Origin: Stenotrophomonas sp. ASS1
GTDB lineage: Bacteria > Pseudomonadota > Gammaproteobacteria > Xanthomonadales > Xanthomonadaceae
Length of the DNA: 59,481 bases
Direction of reading: 5' to 3'
NCBI RefSeq assembly: GCF_004346925.1
Contig: NZ_CP031167.1
Location: 4,505,001-4,564,481, forward strand
Each line of letters opens with the position of its first letter. Position 1 is the stretch's first letter. The translations under genes and the position numbers were made by a program. Under the pieces are notes generated by a model. The model ran no database searches and had not been told where the DNA came from. It worked only from the letters and a program-made list of their open reading frames with translations. Below are positions 21,534-31,500 of this stretch, piece after piece.

Positions 21534-21572
21534 GGGGTCGGATCCTTCGCCCCCGGCGAAGGCTCTGACCCC
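21534..21572. repeat. GGGGTC-type palindromic repeat
   Basis: A perfect outer stem GGGGTC(A/G)GA...TC(T/C)GACCCC encloses a CTTCGCC/GGCGAAG inner stem. It is one of four such units in the window (also 22949-22989, 39618-39656 and 52564-52593) whose ends are conserved and whose inner stems differ. This one lies just after the FUSC gene and may act as its terminator. Confidence 0.8.
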
Positions 21573-21593
21573 CGCTCAGCACAGGAAGCTCCA

Positions 21594-21992
21594 ATGAGTT
21601 ACGACATGATGGTGTTCGAGGCCAGCGCCGCTCCACGCGTGGCTGCCGCCTTCATCGCCTGGTTCGAAAAGCAGACGCAGTGGAACGAGCGCCACGAGTA
21701 CGACGACCCGGCGGTCAGCAGTCCCGCGTTGCAGGCGTGGTTCGCGGAGATGGCACAGGAATTTCCGCCAATGAACGGGCCGTTGAGCAATGACGACGAT
21801 GATCGTGCTGAGGTGACCGAGTACAGCATCGGTAGTCAGGTGATCTACGGCGCGTTCGCCTATTCGGTGGCCGAGCGCGCGCACGGGCGGGTGCAGGACC
21901 TGGCCGAGAAGCACGGCGTGGGCTTCTTCGATGTGAGTGCCGATGAAGCAGCGATCGTGTTCCCCGATGGGCTGGTACTGATCGCGGAATGA
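21594..21992 (+). CDS. Hypothetical acidic protein
   Basis: A 132-residue soluble acidic protein that I cannot assign. It starts MSYDMMVFEASAAP and carries NERHEYDDPAVSSPALQAWF, EFPPMNGPL, a run of Asp residues, YSIGSQVIYGAFAYS and AEKHGVGFFDVS. This pattern recurs in proteins of unknown function that often sit singly or near toxin-immunity loci. An AGGAAG ribosome site precedes ATG 21594. Repeats flank it on both sides. An immunity-type role is a guess only. Confidence 0.8.
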   Translation: MSYDMMVFEASAAPRVAAAFIAWFEKQTQWNERHEYDDPAVSSPALQAWFAEMAQEFPPMNGPLSNDDDDRAEVTEYSIGSQVIYGAFAYSVAERAHGRVQDLAEKHGVGFFDVSADEAAIVFPDGLVLIAE

Positions 21993-22069
21993 ACGTGGCG
22001 GCAGGGCTGCGCCCTGCACCTGCCGAATCAACGTCAACGTCAACGGCAAAAGCCTGCATTCCGTGGGTT

Positions 22070-22171
22070 GGCGGGGTAGGTCCGGTTGCGGGGGGCGCTG
22101 CAAGTACGTCCCTGTAAGCTCGGTCGCCGCATCCATGCGGCTCACGCCCCCGCAACCGGACCCACCCCACC
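22070..22171. repeat. Large inverted repeat, about 27-base arms around the conserved core (copy 3)
   Basis: Arm 22070-22096 pairs with 22145-22171 with two mismatches and one bulged base. The loop is the fullest version of the core: GCTGCAAGTACGTCCCTG, TAAGCTCGGTCG, then CCGCATCCATGCGG. Copies 1 and 2 lie at 15736-15841 and 16024-16212. The 21993-22318 gap holds this element and the two REPs at 22196-22270; no gene is seen in it. Confidence 0.8.
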
Positions 22172-22195
22172 TTCGACAGTTTCCCGCGATCTGCA

Positions 22196-22270
22196 GTAGA
22201 TCCACGCCATGCGTGGATGAACGTCGGAATGATCGGAATTCGCTTTTGTAGAGTCGAGCCATGCTCGACT
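22196..22270. repeat. Two GTAG-headed REP palindromes
   Basis: GTAGATCCACGCCATGCGTGGA at 22196-22217 and GTAGAGTCGAGCCATGCTCG at 22248-22267 (stem continuing ACT). Both have the GTAG head followed by a stem of different sequence with a CATG-type loop, in direct orientation. Confidence 0.85.
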
Positions 22271-22318
22271 GACGCGAAAGGATCGTGGAGGCAACGTTCC
22301 CGCTCACCAGCGGAATCG

Positions 22319-22861
22319 CTAGTCGTCTCGTGTCACCTCTGCGAAGAAGATGTTGACTGCTTGGTCCATCTCATCCGACATGATCTCGGTATGCAGCCTG
22401 GCCATTGGGGTATGGCCCTGCGCAATAGCAATGGCCGCGAAGAGTGCTGAGGTTGTCCAAGCCTCCTGCGGCGTCGCGACAAGCATTGCCGCATGTTTCC
22501 CCATGCGCTGAATGGCCTGCGAATACTCCGGCTCCAATTCAGCAGGAAGCTCGATGCCTTTGTGGCATCGCAGCGTTTCGATAGTTTGCGCGAGGGAAAT
22601 AAACTGTAAATCGTCCGAGTCAGCGTCCGCTGGCAATGCGTTGACGATGTATGGCACCGCCGCAAACGAAGCGCTGTAGACATCCCCTTGATGGCACAAG
22701 CTGCTCCACAGCTCGTGCCAGGTGTCCTCGATCGGATCGTCTTCGGATCTTTCGTTCTTCGGGATACTGATATTGGCCAGCAGCTCCGGAATGTCATCCG
22801 CAGCCCCGTAGGCATGCTGTAGCTCGGCCCAGCGTGGATCATCCAAGGCGATAAGCGCCAT
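22319..22861 (-). CDS. Hypothetical protein, HEAT-like, possibly immunity-related
   Basis: A 180-residue soluble protein without a signal peptide. It reads as short amphipathic helices. The block WHELWSSLCHQGDVYSASFA followed by AVPYIV resembles a motif I associate with HEAT-like predicted immunity proteins, but the function is unproven. ATG at 22861 has AGGA nine bases upstream; a longer start at 22891 is possible. Its codons use A and T at third positions far more than neighbouring genes, suggesting recent acquisition. It stands alone between repeats and recD. Confidence 0.75.
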   Translation of the reverse strand: MALIALDDPRWAELQHAYGAADDIPELLANISIPKNERSEDDPIEDTWHELWSSLCHQGDVYSASFAAVPYIVNALPADADSDDLQFISLAQTIETLRCHKGIELPAELEPEYSQAIQRMGKHAAMLVATPQEAWTTSALFAAIAIAQGHTPMARLHTEIMSDEMDQAVNIFFAEVTRDD

Positions 22862-22948
22862 CTGCCGGTTCCTGTGGCGTGGGATAGCCACGCAGGCTAG
22901 GCAGCGCCAGCGGCGTCATCAAGGGGCAGATGCGACATCGGGGCTATG

Positions 22949-22989
22949 GGGGTCAGAGCCCGTTCCCGTTGGGAACGGGATCCGACCCC
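22949..22989. repeat. GGGGTC-type palindromic repeat
   Basis: Outer stem GGGGTCAGAGCCC / GGGATCCGACCCC encloses the inner stem CGTTCCC..GGGAACG. It is adjacent to the stop of recD and probably acts in transcript termination of the rec operon, in addition to being a repeat. Confidence 0.8.
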
Positions 22990-22992
22990 GAT

Positions 22993-24873
22993 TCAGAACA
23001 ATGTGCCCTGCACCGTGGGCTGTTCAATGCGCGCCGGTGCTTCGGCCTCCGCTTCCGCACCCAGTCGCCACGCCAGACCACCCAATCGGCTGGCATGGCG
23101 CTTCAGCGCGGCCTGCAGCACGTCGGCGCTGCCCGCCACATGCAGCACCTGGCGGGCGCGGGTCAGGCCGGTGTAGACCAGTTCGCGTGACAGCACGCGG
23201 CTGTCCTGGCGCGGCAGCTGCAGCCACACTTCGTCGAACTCCGAACCCTGCGCCTTGTGCACGGTCATCGCGAAGGCGCTTTCGTGCGCGGGCAGTGCCG
23301 CCGGGTGGAAGGCGCGCGGCTGGTCAACGGTATCTCCTGGGAACCAGGCCACCATCGCGCCGCTGCCATCGCGCAGGCAGATGCCGATATCGCCATTGAA
23401 CAGGCGATGACGGTAGCTGTTCTCGGTGACCAGCAGCAGGCGGCCCTGGAAGTAGCCGGGGGTGTTGCCGGCCAGCAGCTGTTCGATGCGGCTGTTGAGC
23501 CCGCGTGCGCCCTGCGGGCCTTCGCGCAAGGCGGTCAGCACGCGCAGGCGCCCGGCCTGCTGCAGCGCCCGTACCGGATCGGCGGCGTCGGCCAGTGCAC
23601 GCCAATGGCCCAGCAGGTGCTCGCGCTGGCCACGCAGCGGGTCGGCTTCGCCTTCGTGGAAATGCACGCCGGCCAGTTCACCACTGCGCAGCAGCTGCAG
23701 CGCGGTGCTGCTGTTGCCCTCGCGCACGGCATGGGCCAGCGGTGCCAGGTCCAGTGCATCGCTCTGCCGGTAACCGCGCTGCAGCTGCACGCGGCGGCCG
23801 GTGAAGGCGCGTGGTGCGGCCTGCGGCTGCAAGGTGGCCGGCGCCAGCAGACCATGCAGTGCCTGCGCGTCATCAGCGCGGGTACCGATGCCATCACCGC
23901 TGGCGCGCAGGATCGCGCTGAGCACGTCGCCGGCCTCGACCGAGGGCAACTGATCGGGATCGCCGAGCAGGATCAACCGGGTGCCGCTGGCGATCGCGTC
24001 GACCAGCTTGGCCATCATCGGCAGATCGATCATCGAGGCTTCGTCGACCACGACCACATCCACCGGCAGCGGATTGTCGGCGTGGTGGCGGAAGCGCGGC
24101 GAATCGGGAATCACCCCAAGCTGGCGATGCAGGGTGGTGCCGGTACTGGGCAGCGCCGCGCACAGCGCCGGGTCCAGTCCTTGTTCCTGCAGCCGTTGCA
24201 CAGCCACGCGCAGGCTCTCGGCCATGCGGTCGGCGGCGCGCCCGGTGGGCGCGGCCAACGCTACCTCGGGCAGCGGCTGGCCAGCGTGCCGGGCCTGTGC
24301 GGCCAGCAGCAGCAACAGGCGCGCGATGGTGGTGGTCTTGCCGGTGCCGGGGCCGCCGGTGACCAGCGCCAGCGGATGGCGCAGGGTCACGCCGGCAGCG
24401 CGTGCCTGGTGATCCTCGCTGCCCGATGCCTGCGGGAACAGCTGCGCGAACAACGGTGCCAGCGCGGCCATGTCCGGTGCCGGCAGCGGATGCCGGCCGA
24501 TCCGCTGCAGCCCGGCCGCCAGCTGGCGCTCGTACTCACGATAGCGGCGCAGGTAGAGCAGGCCGTTTTCCAGCACCAGCGGCGCATCCTCGGCGATGGC
24601 ATCGGCCTGCTCCGGCGTCGCGACCCACGGCGATGCGCGCAACTGTGCCAGCCAGTCCTGTGCGGCAGGCCACTCGGATACGCCTTCCAGCAGTCGCTGC
24701 GGTTGCGCCGGATCGAAACCGGCGTGGCCCTGCGACACCGCCAGCGAGGCGAGTGCGGCCGCCACTGCCACGCTGTCAGGGGTGTCCTCCCGCAAGCGTT
24801 GCAGGCTGGTCGCCAGTGCGTGATCGAGAGTGCGCAGCTGGCCGTTGCGATACAGCTCCTGCAGCAGGCTCAT
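22993..24873 (-). CDS. recD: Exodeoxyribonuclease V subunit alpha RecD
   Basis: The 5'-3' superfamily-1 helicase of the RecBCD enzyme, which processes double-strand breaks for recombination. The 626 residues show Walker A GGPGTGKTTTIARLL (about residues 173-187), DEASMIDLPMMAKL (Walker B region), LLGDPDQLPSVEAG and the C-terminal helicase motifs (FAMTVHKAQGSEFDEV; YTGLTRARQVLHV). Length is close to E. coli RecD. It overlaps the end of recB by four bases (24870-24873) and is last in the recC-recB-recD order. Confidence 0.95.
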   Translation of the reverse strand: MSLLQELYRNGQLRTLDHALATSLQRLREDTPDSVAVAAALASLAVSQGHAGFDPAQPQRLLEGVSEWPAAQDWLAQLRASPWVATPEQADAIAEDAPLVLENGLLYLRRYREYERQLAAGLQRIGRHPLPAPDMAALAPLFAQLFPQASGSEDHQARAAGVTLRHPLALVTGGPGTGKTTTIARLLLLLAAQARHAGQPLPEVALAAPTGRAADRMAESLRVAVQRLQEQGLDPALCAALPSTGTTLHRQLGVIPDSPRFRHHADNPLPVDVVVVDEASMIDLPMMAKLVDAIASGTRLILLGDPDQLPSVEAGDVLSAILRASGDGIGTRADDAQALHGLLAPATLQPQAAPRAFTGRRVQLQRGYRQSDALDLAPLAHAVREGNSSTALQLLRSGELAGVHFHEGEADPLRGQREHLLGHWRALADAADPVRALQQAGRLRVLTALREGPQGARGLNSRIEQLLAGNTPGYFQGRLLLVTENSYRHRLFNGDIGICLRDGSGAMVAWFPGDTVDQPRAFHPAALPAHESAFAMTVHKAQGSEFDEVWLQLPRQDSRVLSRELVYTGLTRARQVLHVAGSADVLQAALKRHASRLGGLAWRLGAEAEAEAPARIEQPTVQGTLF

Positions 24874-27800
24874 GCGCTGGCTCCGCGGGCACGCGCAGCC
24901 AGTTCTGCCTGGGCCTGTTCGCCACCGGCGAACAACGCATCCAGGGCATCCACCAGCGCCAACGGGAAGCGGTCTACATGCACACCGTTACCGGCAGCAT
25001 CCAGGCCGCGGCAGAACAGGTAGCGGATGCCGCCCATGTCGCGCTCGTAGTCGTAGGCCGCACCCAGGCGGAAACGCAGCCAGCGATGCAGGGCCACGGT
25101 GTAGATCAGCGCCTGCAGGTCGTACTCGCTGTGGCGCATGGCAATGGCCAGCAGGTCCCGGCTGTAACCGGGCAGGCGGTTGGACTTGTAGTCGAGCACG
25201 TACCAGCGCCCGTCGCGCACGTAGGTCAGGTCGATCATGCCGGTCATCAGCCCTTCCAACCGGCGGCGCTGGCCGAAGCCGCGTCGCGTGCTGGAAACAC
25301 CGTGCGCATGCAGCACCTGCAGCAGCGCCGGCACCGTGGTCGGCTCGATGGCGAAATGGAAGTCGATTTCCGCGCGACGCTCGCCTTCACCCAGGCTGTG
25401 CAGCGCGCCGCCTTCGGGTAGCGGCACGGTGAGCGTGTGGCCCACAAGCGGCACCAGCACCGCCACGCCATCATCCAGATCGACGTCAGCATATCCTTCG
25501 TCGTGCAGTGCCTTGCGCAGTACCTCGGCCTGTCCCTCAGGGGCTTGCAGACCTGGCTGCCAATCACCCCATGCGGCGAAGTCGACGTTCTCCATCGCTT
25601 CGTGCAGCACATTGCCGAAGCGACTGCCCATGAAGCGCGGGTCGATCGGTGTGCTGTCTTCGGCCGCCGCGGCGGGTTCCGGCAACGCCGGTTCCAGTGG
25701 CAGTTCCGGGCCAGCGGGTTCGTCGGCAGCGGGCGCCGGCAGCTCGGTGGCGGCGGCTTCGATATCACTGCCCGCGCCGGCATCGGCGTGGGCCAGCTGG
25801 GTGAAGCTGTACACCCACCAGTCGTGCGGGACGCGCCGGGTCAGGGCACGCACCGCCGGAAGGTCACCTTCCACTTCGGCCGCCAGCTGCGGCAGCGCGG
25901 CCGCTGCCTCACTGTCATCGATGTGCACATCGGCGTGCGCGCGCAGCGCCTGCAGGTCACCCAGCAGCGGCGCCAGCCGCGTCTTGCCGAGCCCGGCCAG
26001 ATCACCCACGGCGATCCACAGCGCATGCTCGGCACGGGTCAGTCCCACATACAGCAGGCGCGCATCCTCGGCGCGCTGCTCGCGCTCGCGCTGGGCACTG
26101 GCCGCTTCCCAGGCTTCGTCCTTGTCCAGCTTCCAGTGCAGCTGGCGCTGGCCATCCACATGCACCGTGCAGTGCGACGACGTGTTCGGCGCGCCGCCGT
26201 CGATGCCGACGAACGGCAGGAACACCAGCGGGTACTCCAGGCCCTTGCTCTTGTGCAGGGTGATGATCTGTACCCGGCGCGCATCCGATTCCAGGCGCAG
26301 CAGCTGTTGCTCGTCATCCTGGTCAGCGCTGGCCATCTGCCCCTGCAGCCAGTCCAGCAGGCCGTGCATGCCGAGCGCCTGCGCCGAGGCTTCCTGCAGC
26401 AGTTCGCCCAGCTGCAGGTAATTGGTCAGGCGGCGCTCGCCATCGATCAGCGCCAACAGGCGTTCGCCCTGCGCGGCACAGACGTCGGCGATCACTGCGA
26501 ACGGTCCGCCGCGCTGCCAGCGCTCACGCCAGTGCAGCAGTTGTGCCTGGAACTCGCGTTGCAGGTCGCCCTCGCGTTCCATCGCCGCGATCGCGCTGGC
26601 GCGTTGACCGAGCAGGACAGTGGCCAACGCCGCACGCAGACGGCCTTCGTCGGCCGGTTGCAGCAGTGCCAGCAGCAGCGCACGGAGATCGCGCGCTTCA
26701 GGGGTGGAAAACAGGCTCTGCTTGCCGGCCGCCACCGCGGGGATGCCGACCGCTGCCAGCGCGCGCTGCACCAGCGTGGCCTCGCGATGCGAGCGCACCA
26801 GCACCGCGATATCACCGGGTTGAACCGGGCGCCCACGCAACACGGCATTGCCCGCACGCGCCTCGACCAGGATCTGGTGAATCGCAGCCACGCAGGCCTG
26901 GGTCGCGGCATCACGCGAGGCGTCCGCACTCATCGCCTTGTCACCGCCACTGCGCAGCACGCGCAGGGTGAGTGCCGTGGCGGCATGGCCATCACGCTGG
27001 TAGTCCTCGTCGATGCGCACGCCACCGGGCCGCACCGGCTCGAACTGGATGTCGCGTTCGAGGAAGGCGTCTTCGCCACCGTTGTCGTACAGCGCCTGCA
27101 ACGCACGCAGCACAGCCGGTCGCGAGCGGAAGTTCTGGTCCAGCACCGGCGCCTGCTGCGCCACCTGCTTGGCCTTCAGGTAGGTGTGGATGTCACCGCC
27201 GCGGAAACCGTAGATCGCCTGCTTGGGGTCGCCGATCAGGAACAGTGCCGGCGCCACGCCGAGTTCGCGCACCTCCGGCGAATCGCCGAACACGGTGTGG
27301 AAGATGCCCCACTGGCGATCGTCGGTGTCCTGGAACTCATCGACCAGCGCGATGCGGTACTGCGCACGCAGCTGCCTGACCAGCGCCATACGCTGCGGGC
27401 CTTCCAGGGCGAGCGCTACGCCATCGATCAGATCGTCGTAGGTCTGTACCCGGCGCGTGCGCTTCAGCGCCTGCAGGCGTTGCATGGCTTCGGCGCGAAG
27501 CGCGTGCAGGAAGTTCAACGCGGTACCACGCAACCAGGCATCGCGTTCGGCCAGCAGCGCGACATAGCGCGCCAACGGCGCCTGCAATGGCGACGATGGC
27601 GTGCGGTCGGGGAACTTTTTGTTGGTCTTGTCGGCCAGCACCGCCGGCAGCAGCGCCGGCAGGCGCTCGCTGACCAGCAGCTCGCGCGGGTCGCCGCGCC
27701 CGGCCCAGGCCATCATCTGCCGGCCCAGCGGATGCAGCCAGCCCAGCTTGTAGGACACGCCGTTGATCCACTTGTTGTCGACCGCATCGCAGAGGTCGAT

Positions 27801-28550
27801 GAAGAACTGATCGCCATGTTCGCGCACGCTTGCGGACAGTGCCTCGGCCGCGCTCTGCAGCGCCGGGTGTGGATCAGCCAGCGTCACCGGCTGTGGCAAC
27901 GGGTGCAGGGGCGGCGTGCCCAGCAGCGCGCGCAGATCGGCGGCCAGCGCGTCCGGGTTGGACCACAGCCAGGTCAGCGGCTCCAATGTGGCCGGGTCAT
28001 TGGCATGCACGCGCCACAGATCAGCGGCCAGCTCCTCCAACAGTTCACGATCGCTGGCCAGCAGTTCCGGCGGATCAAAGGTATGGCCGCTTTCCAGTGC
28101 ATGCTCGCGCAGCACGCGGGTGCAGAAGCCGTGGATGGTGAAGATCGAAGCCAGGTCGATCTCGTCGGCAGCCACCTGCAGGCGGCGTTTCAGTGCGACC
28201 GCGCTCTCGGTTCCGCCCTGTAGATGGCGCTGCAGTACCTCGCGGGTCAACCGCAGGTCTGGCGCTTCACCCTCGGCCGGTTCCAGATCGACCAGGCGCG
28301 CGGCCAGCGCCAGGCGCTCACGGATGCGCTTGCGCAGTTCCTGGGTGGCCGCATCGGTGAAGGTCACCGCCAGGATCTGGCCGATGCGAAGGCCCTGCTC
28401 CACCACAAGGCGGGTGAACAGCGTCGCCAGTGTGAAGGTCTTGCCGGTACCGGCGCTGGCTTCGATCAGGCGGATGCCATCCAGCGGCAGGGCCAGGTAG
28501 GGATCGCCCGCCATACGCTGGGTTTCCTCATCTGCGATGGCGGGGGTCAT
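24870..28550 (-). CDS. recB: Exodeoxyribonuclease V subunit beta RecB
   Basis: The 3'-5' helicase and nuclease subunit of RecBCD. The 1226 residues carry an N-terminal UvrD-type helicase (Walker A EASAGTGKTFTLATL near 33-47; VDEFQDTDDRQWGIF; LIGDPKQAIYGFRGGD; ITLHKSKGLEYPLVFLP; LLYVGLTRAEHALW) and a C-terminal nuclease domain with the catalytic core GMIDLTYVRDGRWYVLDYKS. It starts at ATG 28550, overlapping recC by four bases. An internal ATG 13 codons later is also possible. All motifs appear intact. Confidence 0.95.
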   Translation of the reverse strand: MTPAIADEETQRMAGDPYLALPLDGIRLIEASAGTGKTFTLATLFTRLVVEQGLRIGQILAVTFTDAATQELRKRIRERLALAARLVDLEPAEGEAPDLRLTREVLQRHLQGGTESAVALKRRLQVAADEIDLASIFTIHGFCTRVLREHALESGHTFDPPELLASDRELLEELAADLWRVHANDPATLEPLTWLWSNPDALAADLRALLGTPPLHPLPQPVTLADPHPALQSAAEALSASVREHGDQFFIDLCDAVDNKWINGVSYKLGWLHPLGRQMMAWAGRGDPRELLVSERLPALLPAVLADKTNKKFPDRTPSSPLQAPLARYVALLAERDAWLRGTALNFLHALRAEAMQRLQALKRTRRVQTYDDLIDGVALALEGPQRMALVRQLRAQYRIALVDEFQDTDDRQWGIFHTVFGDSPEVRELGVAPALFLIGDPKQAIYGFRGGDIHTYLKAKQVAQQAPVLDQNFRSRPAVLRALQALYDNGGEDAFLERDIQFEPVRPGGVRIDEDYQRDGHAATALTLRVLRSGGDKAMSADASRDAATQACVAAIHQILVEARAGNAVLRGRPVQPGDIAVLVRSHREATLVQRALAAVGIPAVAAGKQSLFSTPEARDLRALLLALLQPADEGRLRAALATVLLGQRASAIAAMEREGDLQREFQAQLLHWRERWQRGGPFAVIADVCAAQGERLLALIDGERRLTNYLQLGELLQEASAQALGMHGLLDWLQGQMASADQDDEQQLLRLESDARRVQIITLHKSKGLEYPLVFLPFVGIDGGAPNTSSHCTVHVDGQRQLHWKLDKDEAWEAASAQREREQRAEDARLLYVGLTRAEHALWIAVGDLAGLGKTRLAPLLGDLQALRAHADVHIDDSEAAAALPQLAAEVEGDLPAVRALTRRVPHDWWVYSFTQLAHADAGAGSDIEAAATELPAPAADEPAGPELPLEPALPEPAAAAEDSTPIDPRFMGSRFGNVLHEAMENVDFAAWGDWQPGLQAPEGQAEVLRKALHDEGYADVDLDDGVAVLVPLVGHTLTVPLPEGGALHSLGEGERRAEIDFHFAIEPTTVPALLQVLHAHGVSSTRRGFGQRRRLEGLMTGMIDLTYVRDGRWYVLDYKSNRLPGYSRDLLAIAMRHSEYDLQALIYTVALHRWLRFRLGAAYDYERDMGGIRYLFCRGLDAAGNGVHVDRFPLALVDALDALFAGGEQAQAELAARARGASA

Positions 28551-31500
28551 GCGTTGCCCTCCTGGCTGGTGTCGGCGCCAAGGGCGCGGCCTTCACGCAC
28601 CGCACTGAAGACCAGCTGGCTGTTGCGCAGCAGCTCGGCATAGCTGGCATCGGTGGCAAACGGGTCGGCACCGCGCAGCAGCAGCTGCCAGGCGTCGCTG
28701 CTGGATTCACCCCAGCTGCGGTCGCTGCCATGCCACTGCTTCCAGCCTTCGCTACGCTGTTTTTCTGCTGGCGCGTTGTACAGCACCCAGCCGGTATACG
28801 GGGCAAAGCGCAGCGGCTCACGCAGGCCGCGCTGGCGCAATTGCAGCAGCGCGCGCAGCGCGGCGCGTGCAGCGGGGGCGCTCAGTGCTGGCAGCACATG
28901 CGGGCCGGGACCGGCGTCACCGCCATCGTGGAACTGCACCAGCGGCAACGCATCGCCGGCGGCGTTGACCAGCAGCCAGTCCAGGCCCTGGCGGATCACT
29001 GCATTGCCATTGAGGGTACCGGCGCGCAGGCGCACCAAGCCCTCGGGATGCCGATCGGCCACGCGGCCATGCAGGCGCACGCCGTCGATGTCCACTTCGT
29101 AGCGACGGCTTTCCAGCGGTTCGCCTTGCATCCAGCCCAGCAACGCACTGGCATACGGGCGCGTCTTCAACTGCTCCCCCTCGAACTGGCGCTCGCCCAA
29201 TGGGCCGGACGGCAGCAGGCCGCGCGCGCGCAGCCGCGGGTACAACGGCTCGGTATCGCCGCTGAGCGTGGCACGCACCACCGCCGCCTGCACGCTGCGC
29301 TTTTCCGGGCCGCGCGATGACAGCACCAGCGGTTCCAGGTCATCGACCTCCTCGACATCGTCGGCCAGGCGCAGGCCCAGCGACTGTGCGAGGAACTGTC
29401 CGGCCGGGTCGCACAGGAAACGGCGCAGGGTATCGAGTGCGACGTCGTCCTCCACCGCATCGTCGAGCGGCGGTGGCAGCGGTGCGTCGAACCACGGCTG
29501 CAGTCCACCGCGCTGGCCAGTGAGGCGACCGGCCGCCGGATGCCACTGGCGGCGATAGCTGAAGCGGCGGGGGTCGCCGTCACCGAACGCGGCGGGCGAG
29601 AACGGCTGCAAGGCATGGCGCACGGTGAAGTCGCGGACCGCCGCAGGCGGATCGAGGTGATACGCAGCGGCGGCATCGATCAGTTCACTGACCAGCACCG
29701 ACGGCTCGCGCACGCTGCCATCGCGCGGATCGGCACCGAGGTAGCTGAGGTAGAACACCTCCTGCGCGGCGGCGAACAGCTGCAGGAACAGGAAACGGTC
29801 GTCTTCGCGGGTGGAGCGGTCGCCCGGTCGGCGGCGCGGCGTGTCCAGTTCGGCGGTGAGCTGGTTGAGACCGGCCGCCGGGTCACGGCGCGGGAAATCG
29901 CCATCATTGAGGCCCAGCACGCAGATCACCCGGAATGGCAGCAGTCGCATCGGCACCATGCGGCCGAAACTGATGCCACCGGTCAGCAGCGGTGCGCGCG
30001 TATCGGCCTCGCCCAGCGCGCCGGCGAAGTGCGCACGTACCACCTCCGGCGGCACGCCTTCCGCGAAGCCGGCCTTGGTAGCATCCTCGGCGAACTGGTT
30101 GAGCAGCTTGCGCAGGCGCTCCAGCGCGCGCTGGCTGTTGGGTGAACTCGGCGCGGTGGGCAGCAGTGCATCCAGCAACGACAGCAGGCGCTGTCGCCAT
30201 TGCGCCGGGGTCAGCAGCTCGCCGAGGCGACGCTGGTAGATGGCCAGCACGCGCAGCAGGCGCAGCAGCCGGTCCAGCGCGTCCAGCGCGCCGCCTTCCA
30301 GTTCGATCCACGGTGCGACACCGGCCAGGTCGGCCTCGCTGCCGGTGGCATGGCCGAGCACCAGGCGATCCAGCGCGAACTGCCAGGTGTAGGCGTCGTC
30401 GGCCGGCGCCTGGTGCTGGTGGCGGTGCTTCGCATCCAGGCCCCAGCGTGCACCGGCCTGCTGCAGCCAGCCATGCAGGCGGTCGAAGTCCACCGCTTCC
30501 AGCCCGGCCGCTTCGGCCAGCGGCGCGCTGGCCAGCAGGTCCAGCACTTCATTCAGGCCAAAGCGCGAGACAGGCAGGCCCAGCAAGTGCACGAACACAT
30601 CAGCCAGCGGTTCACCGGCCAGCGGGCTGCTGTCGGCCAGCGCATAGGGGATGTGCTCCTCCTCGCCACCACGGCCGCCGAACACCGCTTCCAGGTACGG
30701 CACGTAGGGATCGATGTCCGGCGCCAGCACCGCGATCTCGCGCGCCTGCAGCGGCGGGTCGAAGCGCGGGTCCTGCAGCAGGCTGCGCAGCTGGTCGTGC
30801 AGCACCTGCAGCTCGCGCAGGCGGGTATGGCAGGCGTGCACCTGCAGGCTGGGGTCGTCGCTGCGCAGGCCGTCGCGCAGCTCGCCCGAGGGCAGCGCGC
30901 GGCGGTGGAACAGATCGCGCTGCAGGCGATGCAGCAGGCTGTCGGACAGGCCGCCTTCGTCCAGGGTCGGCCGGGTGTCGTCCTCCGGATCGGAATAGGC
31001 GGCGATTTCGCCGGCCGGATGCACCACCTCGTAACTGCCCAGCACCGCCATGAAGTCGCGCCCGGCCGCGCCCCAGGCTTCCAGCAGGCGGTTTTCGCCG
31101 GCTGCTTCGCCGAAGGGATCGGGCGCGCCGCTGCGCAGGCGCTCGGCCAGGGTCTGCAGATCGCCCCAGTACGACTGCACCGGGGTGGGCATATAGAAGT
31201 GCAGCTCGCCAACACGTGCCTGGGTGGCCATCACCCGCAGCACATCGGGTGAGATGTTGAGCGTCGCGAACGCAGACATGCGCGGTGGCAAGCCCTTCGG
31301 CAAGGGTTGGCCGGCCCCTTCGAAACGGTCCAGGTATTCCTGGATGCGGCGCGCGCGATAGTCCTGGCCGTGGGTGATGGTGCGCCACAGGATCGCCTGC
31401 GGGTCGGCTGGATCGGCACCGGCGGCCCAGCGCAGCAGCCAGTCGCGGCGCCACGCCTGGTACTTCTCGAACACCGAGGCCAGCTCGCCAGCCAGCGCCC

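Noticed and set aside
25437..28223. A 928-codon plus-strand open frame
   Set aside because: Antisense to recB, whose helicase and nuclease motifs are intact.
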